A stretch of 42,892 nt of DNA from NCBI RefSeq assembly GCF_001723055.1, contig NZ_MDCR01000287.1, positions 1 through 42,892 on the forward strand, written 5' to 3'. The DNA is from Streptomyces niveus (GTDB lineage: Bacteria; Actinomycetota; Actinomycetes; Streptomycetales; Streptomycetaceae). Positions within the stretch are counted from its first letter, which is position 1, and each line of letters opens with the position of its first letter. Shown piece by piece: positions 15,399-21,865 of the stretch. Below the pieces are notes generated by a model, which did no database searches, was not told the origin of the DNA, and worked only from the letters and a program-made list of their open reading frames with translations. A program made the translations under genes and the position numbers.

Positions 15399-16415
15399 AT
15401 GCCGGACCCCGCGACCCCGTCCGAGACAGCCACCCCCGTCACCCCGCCGGGCGCCCGGCACCGACTGGTCGACGTGCCCGGCGGCCGTATCCACCTGGTG
15501 GAACAGGGCAGCGGCCCCCTCGTCCTGCTGGTCCACGGCTTCCCCGAGTCCTGGTACTCCTGGCGCCACCAGCTCCCGGCGCTCGCCGCCGCCGGGTACC
15601 GCGCGGTGGCCGTCGACGTACGCGGCTACGGACGCTCCTCGAAGCCCCCGGCCGTCGAGGAGTACCGGATGCTCGCCCATGTCGCCGACAACGTCGGCGT
15701 CGTACAGGCACTCGGCGAGCAGACCGCGACGGTCGTCGGCCACGACTGGGGATCGAACATCGCCGCCGACTCGGCGCTGCTGCGCCCCGACATGTTCACC
15801 GCCGCGGCGCTCCTCGGCGTCCCGTACGCGCCACGCGGCGGCCCCCGCCCCACCGAGGCGTTCGCGCGGATCGGCGGCGACGAGGAGTTCTACGTCAGCT
15901 ACTTCCAGACCCCCGGCCGAGCGGAGGCCGAGATCGAGTCGGACGTCCGCGGCTGGCTGGCCGGCTTCTACGCCGGGCTCTCCGGTGACACGATGCCGGC
16001 GCCCGACGAGCCGAGCCTCTACTTCGTGCCGCCCGGCGGCAGGCTCCGTGACCGGTTCCCCGCAGGCCCGCTGCCCGCCTGGCTCTCCGAGGCCGAACTC
16101 GACCACTACGCGGGCGAGTTCGAGCGGACCGGACCGACCGGAGCGCTCAACCGCTACCGCAACGTCGACCGGGACTGGGCCGACCTCGCCGCCTGGCACG
16201 GCACCCCGCTCACCCAGCCCTCCCTCTTCATCGGCGGCGCACTCGACGCCTCCCTCGCGTGGATGGCCGACGCAGTGAAGAACTTCCCGGCCACCCTCCC
16301 CGGCCTCGTCGCCTCGCACATCCTCGAAGGCTGCGGGCACTGGGTGCAGCAGGAGCGCCCCGACGAGGTCAACACCCTGCTGACCGAGTGGCTGGACGCG
16401 CTCCCGGCGCGCTGA
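15399..16415 (+). CDS. Alpha/beta hydrolase, epoxide hydrolase-like
   Basis: A 338-residue alpha/beta-hydrolase of the soluble epoxide hydrolase/haloalkane dehalogenase group. The oxyanion motif HGFPESWYSW is followed by DVRGYGRSSKP, the nucleophile elbow VGHDWGSN with Asp116, and the catalytic His in LEGCGHWVQQE. An Asp nucleophile with HGxP strongly favours epoxide hydrolysis. The cap region (about 150-270) would carry the ring-opening tyrosines. The ATG has GAGGAGGA 4 bases upstream. It diverges from a PdxR-like regulator and ends in a strong terminator. The physiological epoxide is unknown. Confidence 0.92.
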   Translation: MPDPATPSETATPVTPPGARHRLVDVPGGRIHLVEQGSGPLVLLVHGFPESWYSWRHQLPALAAAGYRAVAVDVRGYGRSSKPPAVEEYRMLAHVADNVGVVQALGEQTATVVGHDWGSNIAADSALLRPDMFTAAALLGVPYAPRGGPRPTEAFARIGGDEEFYVSYFQTPGRAEAEIESDVRGWLAGFYAGLSGDTMPAPDEPSLYFVPPGGRLRDRFPAGPLPAWLSEAELDHYAGEFERTGPTGALNRYRNVDRDWADLAAWHGTPLTQPSLFIGGALDASLAWMADAVKNFPATLPGLVASHILEGCGHWVQQERPDEVNTLLTEWLDALPAR

Positions 16416-16443
16416 CCGCCGACACGTACGGGTGAAAAGCGCC

Positions 16444-16476
16444 GGGTGGTCCGGCCGGCGGCGGGCCGGACCACCC
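16444..16476 (+). terminator. Terminator after the epoxide hydrolase gene
   Basis: A perfect 13-bp stem (16444-16456 with 16464-16476) around the loop GGCGGCG, 28 bases after the stop codon. The rest of 16477-16678 shows no gene, only GC-rich sequence with loosely repeated CCGAAAGGGG-like words. Confidence 0.85.
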
Positions 16477-16678
16477 GCGATCACCCGAACGGCGGTATGC
16501 CCGCGCCGTGCCGGGACCGAAGGGGGCGGGCATGCCGGCGGGCCGGGAACGGGTCACGCCAAAGGGCGGGCGCGAGGCGCGACGGGACGTTACCCACGGT
16601 CCGCCGCCGGTCACCGGCACCCCGCCACCGAAAGGGGACAGGTCGGGCAAAGCGGCGAGAATGGTCGAACCGAGCACG

Positions 16679-16695
16679 CTGATCAGTTCGATCAG
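16679..16695. promoter_or_regulatory. Inverted repeat before the diiron-oxygenase candidate
   Basis: CTGATC-AGTTC-GATCAG is a perfect 6-5-6 inverted repeat ending 5 bases before the GGAG ribosome site of the gene starting at 16713. It could be an operator, or a small hairpin affecting ribosome access. No regulator gene is adjacent on this side. Confidence 0.5.
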
Positions 16696-16712
16696 GTCAA
16701 GGAGTGAAGTCA

Positions 16713-17723
16713 GTGGAGAACGCCGACGTCCGGCCGACCGGGCCCGCTCTGCCGACGGGCCGTGGCGCCCTCAGCTACGGAGTCGTACGTGCCCTGCGTG
16801 GCCGCCCCGGTTCCGGCACCCCCCTTCCGCCGCGCGGGACGGCCGACGACGCCGCCCCGTACGGCGAGGACCTGCACCTCGCGCTCTACCTCTGCTACGA
16901 GCTGCACTACCGCGGCTTCTGCGGCGTCGACCCCGCCTGGGAGTGGGACCCCGCGCTGCTCGCCTTCCGCGCCGACCTCGAACGCCGCTTCCTCGACGCG
17001 CTGCGTACGGACACCAAACGCCGCACCGACGTCGACGAGGCGCTCGCCGACCTGCTGGTCGAGTCGCCGGACGGCGCGAGCGCGTCCCACTACCTGAGGG
17101 ACGAGGGCGAGCTGTGGCATCTGCGGGAGTACGCGGCCCAGCGCTCCGTGTACCACCTGAAGGAGGCCGACCCGCACGCGTGGGTCATCCCCCGGCTCCG
17201 GGGGCGCGCCAAGGCGGCCATGGCCGCGGCGGAGTTCGACGAGTTCGGCGCGGGCCACGCGGACCGGATGCACTCACGGCTCTTCGCGGGCCTCATGACG
17301 GACCTCGGGCTCGACACGACGTACGGCCGGTATGTCGACGTCGCATCGGGGGAGATGCTGGCCTGCGTCAACCTGATGTCGATGTTCGGCCTGCACCGCG
17401 CGCTCCGCGGCGCGCTGGTCGGACACTTCGCCGCCGTCGAGGTGGTCGCGTCACCCGCGTCGCGCCGGCTGGCGGAGGCGATGCGGCGCGTGGAGGCGGG
17501 CGACGCGGCCGTGCACTTCTACGCCGAGCACGTGGCCGACGACGCGGCCCACGAGCAGCTCGTACGCCGGGAGGTCGTCGGCGGGCTGCTGGAGGAGGAG
17601 CCCTGGCTGGAGACGGACGTGGCCTTCGGCGCCGACGCCACCGGCGTACTGGACGCGCGTCTCGCCGAGAAACTGCTCCCCGCCTGGCGCGACGGCCTCT
17701 CCGGACTCCGTACGCCCCTGTGA
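16713..17723 (+). CDS. Iron-containing redox enzyme family protein (heme-oxygenase-like fold)
   Basis: A 336-residue all-helical protein resembling the iron-containing redox enzyme (Haem_oxygenas_2-like) family. Candidate metal ligands sit in the right kind of segments: Glu63 in YELHYRGF, Glu174/Glu177 and His182 in EFDEFGAGHADRMH, and Asp276 with His280 in AEHVADDAAHE. This spread matches heme-oxygenase-like diiron oxidases that do radical or oxygenation chemistry on amino acids and fatty acids. The start is the GTG at 16713 (8 bases after GGAG) rather than the GTG at 16704, which overlaps the ribosome site. It stands alone with no biosynthetic neighbour, so the substrate is open. Confidence 0.8.
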   Translation: MENADVRPTGPALPTGRGALSYGVVRALRGRPGSGTPLPPRGTADDAAPYGEDLHLALYLCYELHYRGFCGVDPAWEWDPALLAFRADLERRFLDALRTDTKRRTDVDEALADLLVESPDGASASHYLRDEGELWHLREYAAQRSVYHLKEADPHAWVIPRLRGRAKAAMAAAEFDEFGAGHADRMHSRLFAGLMTDLGLDTTYGRYVDVASGEMLACVNLMSMFGLHRALRGALVGHFAAVEVVASPASRRLAEAMRRVEAGDAAVHFYAEHVADDAAHEQLVRREVVGGLLEEEPWLETDVAFGADATGVLDARLAEKLLPAWRDGLSGLRTPL

Positions 17724-17791
17724 ACCCGGCCCCGTGACAAGGATCCGGCCCCGTCCCCCACCAATCCGCGTGGGGGACGGGGCCGGGTTCA
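17721..17791. terminator. Bidirectional terminator with alternative pairing
   Basis: A perfect 17-bp stem (17745-17761 with 17770-17786, 8-base loop) sits between the convergent ends. A second, mutually exclusive stem pairs TGAACCCGGCCCCG (17721-17734, starting at the stop codon) with its exact complement at 17778-17791. Both share the right arm. It should terminate transcription from both sides. Confidence 0.8.
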
Positions 17792-17830
17792 CGAAGCAAT
17801 GTCCACGAAGCGGAGCTCACAGGCCAAGGT

Positions 17831-18097
17831 TCACGAGCTGAGCGAGCGCGCCCGCACGGGCGTGCTGAGCGCCTGCTGACCTCCGCTGGCCAGCATCCGC
17901 ACCTCGCCCCGGTCGCTGATCTCCGCGCGCACGATGCCCGTCTCGTCCTCGTACACCGGAAATCCGCCCGCCCCGGCCCTGCCGGTACGCCGGACCGTCA
18001 CCGCGTCCCGTTCGACGCCCTCGCGTGGGGCCGGATTCGTCGGGTCCGTCGGGGTCGGTTCCTCGAAGACGAGCTCGTAGCGTTCCGGATACGCCAT
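17831..18097 (-). CDS. Small DUF6296-like protein
   Basis: An 88-residue acidic protein beginning MAYPERYELVFEE, with VRRTGRAGAGGFPVYEDETG and VRAEISDRGEVRMLASGG. I recognise it as DUF6296-like, a small family found in Streptomyces near XRE-DUF5753 and methyltransferase genes; the function is unknown. The ATG has a strong GGAGGAGG site. It lies 45 bp downstream of the DUF574 methyltransferase on the same strand and is probably in the same transcript. No membrane segment or signal peptide is present. Confidence 0.7.
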   Translation of the reverse strand: MAYPERYELVFEEPTPTDPTNPAPREGVERDAVTVRRTGRAGAGGFPVYEDETGIVRAEISDRGEVRMLASGGQQALSTPVRARSLSS

Positions 18098-18142
18098 GGG
18101 GGCCTCCTCCCGCGATAGGCACCACCCCCCATGGTCACCCAG

Positions 18143-18928
18143 TCAGCGGAGGCGGGCGACTCCGGCGTAGACGGCGTTCTCCTCGGGCTCCGGCGCGGCC
18201 GTGTCCTTGTACCACTCGGGGCCGGTGACGAGTCCGGGCTCGACGAGGTCGAGCCCGTCGAAGAACCGCGCCACCGCGTCCCGGGTGCGGAAGCTCAGCT
18301 CGATCCCGCCCTTGCCGTAGGCGCCGGTGATCTGGGCCTCCAGCTCCTTGTGGAAGTCGAAGGTGCCGTGCGAGAGCACCAGATAGCTGCCGGGCGCGAG
18401 CGCGTCCAGGAGCGTGCGGGTTATCTCGTACGGCCCGTCGCTGTCCGGGATGAAGTGCATCAGCGCGATCAGCGACACGGCCACGGGCCGGTCGAAGTCC
18501 AGATGCCCGCGCGCGTGGTCCAGGATCGCCGCGGGCTCGCGTACGTCCGCCTGGATGTAGTCGGTCCCGCCCTCTACCGTGCTGACCAGCAGCGCCTCGG
18601 CGTGCCGCAGCACGATCGGGTCGTTGTCGGTGTAGACGACCCGGGCCTTCGGATTGATCTCCTGCACGATCTGGTGCAGATTCGGCGCGGTCGGGATGCC
18701 GGTGCCGATGTCGAGGAACTGGTCGACGCCCTGGTGCGCCAGCCACGCGGACGCGCGGTGCATGAAGGCACGGTTCTGCCGGGCGCTGCGCTTGCCCAGC
18801 TCGGGCAGCTGCTCCCCGACGGCCCGGTCGACGGGGTAGTTGTCCTTGCCGCCCAGGAGCCAGTCGTACACCCGCGCCGGATGCGGCCTGCTCGTGTCGA
18901 CCTGGGACTTCGGTGAACCTGCGTTCAT
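18143..18928 (-). CDS. S-adenosyl methyltransferase, DUF574 family (SAM-dependent)
   Basis: A 261-residue protein of the actinobacterial DUF574 (S-adenosyl methyltransferase) family. Diagnostic segments are PARVYDWLLGGKDNYPVDR near the N-terminus, the SAM-binding FLDIGTGIPTAPNLHQ, VVYTDNDPIVLRHA, and SLIALMHFIPD. The ATG at 18928 has CGGAG upstream. It is 91 bp downstream of an XRE-DUF5753 regulator and upstream of a DUF6296-like gene. Such clusters are numerous in Streptomyces, often linked with developmental or antibiotic phenotypes, but the methyl acceptor is not known. Confidence 0.93.
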   Translation of the reverse strand: MNAGSPKSQVDTSRPHPARVYDWLLGGKDNYPVDRAVGEQLPELGKRSARQNRAFMHRASAWLAHQGVDQFLDIGTGIPTAPNLHQIVQEINPKARVVYTDNDPIVLRHAEALLVSTVEGGTDYIQADVREPAAILDHARGHLDFDRPVAVSLIALMHFIPDSDGPYEITRTLLDALAPGSYLVLSHGTFDFHKELEAQITGAYGKGGIELSFRTRDAVARFFDGLDLVEPGLVTGPEWYKDTAAPEPEENAVYAGVARLR

Positions 18929-19019
18929 GGGGTGCTCCGTTGACTGTCTGATCCGAACAGGGGGGTGGCGAGAGCGGGGAGTACGCGGCCGGGGACGGCC
19001 CGCGGCCGGACTCCGGCGG

Positions 19020-19886
19020 TCACAGCGCGTCGCGGTAGCCGGACAGCAACTGCCTCGTCCGGCCCGCGGACTCCGCGTGGGCCACCATCCGGTCCATGGC
19101 CTCCATGTGTTCGGAGACCTCGGCGTCCTCGTCGAGGTAGAGCGCGCCGGTCAGATACTCGATGTAGACCATGTCGCGCACCTCGGGGATACCGAAGCGG
19201 AACAGGACGAACGGGCTGTACGTGCCGGGGTGGTGCCCGGCGCTGAACTCGGCGATCTGGAGCGTCACGTTGGGCAGCTCGCTCGCTTCGAGCAGCCGGT
19301 CGATCTGGGCGCGCATCACGTCCGGCGACCCGACGTGCCGGCGCAGCACGGTCTCGTCCAGTACGGCCCAGAAGACGGGCGCGTCGGTACGGGTCAGCAG
19401 CGCCTGGCGCTCCAGCCGCAGCGCGACCTGGCGTTCGATCCGGGACGGGTCGGACAGTTGCTGGCCCAGGGCGCCGGCGGTCAGGACGTGCCGCGCGTAC
19501 TCCTCGGTCTGGAGCAGCCCCGGCACGAAGTGCGGCTCGTAGCAGCGCATGGTCGCCGCGGCCTCTTCGAGGCTGACGTAGCCGCTGAACCAGTCGGGCA
19601 GCACATCGTGGAACCGCTGCCACCAGCCGGGTCTGTTGGCCTCGTCGGCCAGCCGGAGGAAGACGTCGATCTCCTCGTCCGGCACGTTGTACGCGGGAAG
19701 AAGGATCTGGAGGTACGGGACTTTGAGCCCGACCTCCGCCATCTCCATCCGGCGGACGGTGGCCGCCGTGACACGCAGCAGCCGGCCGGACTGCTCCCGG
19801 CTGAGCCCCGCCTTCTCGCGCAGGGCCAACAGCTGTCTGCTGAGCACGATCTGACCGATCGTCGGAGCCGACCGTGGCTCGCTCAT
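19020..19886 (-). CDS. XRE family regulator with DUF5753 domain
   Basis: A 288-residue Streptomyces-type regulator. The HTH (about residues 15-70) reads LLALREKAGLSREQSGRLLR and VTAATVRRMEMAE. The DUF5753 domain (about 95-285) contains YVSLEEAAATMRCYEPHFVP, GLLQTEEYARHVL, and FSAGHHPGTYSPFVLFRF. The ATG at 19886 has a G-rich site upstream. Proteins of this group (like BldB-associated WhiJ-type regulators) normally act with a small DUF397 partner, which is not next to this one; here the neighbours are DUF574 and DUF6296 genes. It probably governs this cluster through the inverted repeat at 19926-19953. Confidence 0.92.
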   Translation of the reverse strand: MSEPRSAPTIGQIVLSRQLLALREKAGLSREQSGRLLRVTAATVRRMEMAEVGLKVPYLQILLPAYNVPDEEIDVFLRLADEANRPGWWQRFHDVLPDWFSGYVSLEEAAATMRCYEPHFVPGLLQTEEYARHVLTAGALGQQLSDPSRIERQVALRLERQALLTRTDAPVFWAVLDETVLRRHVGSPDVMRAQIDRLLEASELPNVTLQIAEFSAGHHPGTYSPFVLFRFGIPEVRDMVYIEYLTGALYLDEDAEVSEHMEAMDRMVAHAESAGRTRQLLSGYRDAL

Positions 19887-20211
19887 CGTGTACCCCCGAG
19901 CACCACCGCAGCCATGGCGGACAGTCTGCCACAGCAACTCGCCTGTGGGGCAGTCCTGTTGATCTTTCCCGGCGTCCGGGCGGCGGGTCCGGCGGCCGTT
20001 CTCCGTGCTCTCAAGTCCTCAGCTCTATCCGGGATCTTGGCCGTCGGGCGGCCGGTCGGGCTCGCAGGCGGTCGTGCGTGCTGCCCTGGCCGAAAGGTGC
20101 GGGCACGGGCGACAGCATGGCGTTCCGGAGCCCGTGCCGCCAGAGGGCGGTGCTCCGGTCGGTCCCGCCGACCGGGTTCCGCACGGTGCGGACGGCTTCC
20201 GCGCGTCCTGG
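19887..20211. other. Intergenic region: XRE promoter side and phoD terminator side
   Basis: No gene is seen. Near the XRE start is a near-perfect inverted repeat CTGCCACAG-N8-CTGTGGGGCAG (19926-19953, one small bulge), a probable operator. Further right is a hairpin GGCACGGGC with GCCCGTGCC (20102-20110 and 20130-20138), then the tighter stem at 20155-20175 described separately. Confidence 0.55.
20155..20175 (-). terminator. Probable terminator after the phoD gene
   Basis: CCGGTCGG-TCCCG-CCGACCGG is a perfect 8-bp stem with a 5-base loop, 36 bases past the PhoD stop codon. With the neighbouring stem at 20102-20138 it would end the five-gene leftward operon. Confidence 0.6.
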
Positions 20212-21834
20212 TTACGCGGGGGTCAGTCCCGGTTTGCCGGCCTCCGTGACGAACGACGCCGCCCTGGTGAGTGCCGAGCCCGGCTTCGTCACGGCCGTCA
20301 GGGTGTTGAAGGTGACGGTCGCGCGGTCCGCCGTGAGCGTGAACGTCGTATAGCCCCGGCGCCCGTTGTAGTACCTCATATGCGGATTGGCGGAGGTGAG
20401 GTTGGACCAGTTGGACGGCTTCTCCGCGCCGTCCATGCCGCTGCTGACCGAGGTCGTGGCGATCTCCGTCCCCACGGTCCGGGACTTCGGGTCGTCGAAG
20501 TCCTCCTTCAGGTCGAAGCCGTAGCCGACGTGCACGTCGCCGGTCAGCACCATCAGATTGTCGATACCGGCCGTCTTCGCCCCGTTCAGGACCCGTCCCC
20601 GGGAGGCCGTGTAGCCGTCCCACGCGTCCATCGACAGCTTGAAGCCCGACCCGGGCCGGTCACGGCGCTGGGAGAACGTCACCTGCTGGGCCAGCAGATT
20701 CCAGGTCGCGGCCGAGCTTCTCCAGCCGTCGATCAGCCAGCGCTCCTGTGTGGCGCCGGTCATGGTCCGCTTCGGATCCTTCGACTCGGCGCCCGGGACC
20801 TGCCAGTTGGCGCCCTGCACCTGGTTGGAGCGGTACTGCCGGGTGTCGAGGATGTCGAACTGGGCGAGGCGCCCGAAGTGCAGCCGGCGGTAGAGGCGCA
20901 TGTCGGGGCCGTTCGGCTGTTGCGGGGCGCGCAGCGGCTGGTTCTCCCAGTAGGCGCGATACGCGGCGGCCCTGCGCAGCAGGAACTCCTCCGGCGGGAC
21001 GTCGTTCTCCGGGGTGGCGTCGGCGTAGTTGTTCTCGGTCTCGTGGTCGTCCCAGGTGACGACGAAGGGGTGCGCGGCGTGCGCGGCCATCAGGTCCGGG
21101 TCGGACTTGTAGAGGCCGTAGCGCAGCCGGTAGTCCTCCAGTGTGATCGTCTCTTTGTTGTAGTGCGCGGGCAGCTTGCGGTCGGTGTACTTCCGCGAGC
21201 CGCCGTCCGCCGCCACCGCGTACTCGTACAGGTAGTCGCCGAGGTGCACGACGACGTCGAGATCCTCGGCCGCCAGGTGTTCGTACGCCGTGAAGTAGCC
21301 GTGGTAGTAGGCCTGGCAGGACAGCGTGGCGAACCTGAGCCGGCCGGGCGCGGACCCGGCGGCGGGGGCGGTACGTGTACGGCCGGCCGGGCTGATCCAC
21401 GTACCGGCGCGGAAGCGGTAGTGGTAGACGCGGTCGGAGGTGAGCCCCGGGACCTCGACGCGCACGCTGTGGTGGAACTCCGGATGGGCGGTCGCGGTGC
21501 CGCTCTGGACGATCTGGGCGAAGCGCTCGTCGTGGGCGACCTCCCACTCCACCTCGACCCGCTCGGCGGGCAGACCGCTGTCCGCCGCGTACGGCTCGGG
21601 CGCCAGCCGGGTCCACAGCAGAGCCGTCTCCGGCAGCGGGTCGCCCGAGGCGACCCCCAGCGTGAAGGGATTCTTGGTGATGTCCCTGGGGTTGAGCCGG
21701 CGGGCGCTCGCCGCCCCGGCGGTCGGCAGGTGCGCCGCGAAGGCGAGCACGGCCGCCGCGCCGGTGCGGGTGACGAATTGGCGGCGGTCGATACGGCGGG
21801 CGGCGGCGCGGAATTCCGGCAGATGATTTCCCAT
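20212..21834 (-). CDS. phoD: Alkaline phosphatase PhoD family, Tat-exported
   Basis: A 540-residue secreted phosphomono/diesterase. The N-terminus has a Tat signal (RIDRRQFVTRTGAAAVLAFA). A PhoD N-terminal fibronectin-like domain (about 50-150) leads to the metallophosphatase domain, with LRFATLSCQAY, VVHLGDYLYEY, VTWDDHETENNYA, DTRQYR and LTGDVHVGYG supplying the Fe/Ca ligands known in PhoD. The ATG at 21834 is 31 bp after the GH3 stop, so it is probably the last gene of the sugar-uptake operon rather than a stand-alone PhoP target. A GTG/ATG in another frame just upstream has a better ribosome site, so translation here may rely on coupling. Confidence 0.92.
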   Translation of the reverse strand: MGNHLPEFRAAARRIDRRQFVTRTGAAAVLAFAAHLPTAGAASARRLNPRDITKNPFTLGVASGDPLPETALLWTRLAPEPYAADSGLPAERVEVEWEVAHDERFAQIVQSGTATAHPEFHHSVRVEVPGLTSDRVYHYRFRAGTWISPAGRTRTAPAAGSAPGRLRFATLSCQAYYHGYFTAYEHLAAEDLDVVVHLGDYLYEYAVAADGGSRKYTDRKLPAHYNKETITLEDYRLRYGLYKSDPDLMAAHAAHPFVVTWDDHETENNYADATPENDVPPEEFLLRRAAAYRAYWENQPLRAPQQPNGPDMRLYRRLHFGRLAQFDILDTRQYRSNQVQGANWQVPGAESKDPKRTMTGATQERWLIDGWRSSAATWNLLAQQVTFSQRRDRPGSGFKLSMDAWDGYTASRGRVLNGAKTAGIDNLMVLTGDVHVGYGFDLKEDFDDPKSRTVGTEIATTSVSSGMDGAEKPSNWSNLTSANPHMRYYNGRRGYTTFTLTADRATVTFNTLTAVTKPGSALTRAASFVTEAGKPGLTPA

Positions 21835-21865
21835 GGTGAGAACTCATATGCCCTCTTATGTACGT

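Noticed and set aside
16432..16707. A 91-codon plus-strand frame between the hydrolase and the diiron-oxidase candidate.
   Set aside because: It begins inside the leader of a terminator stem, lacks a ribosome site, and is Arg/Gly-rich with no recognised motif.
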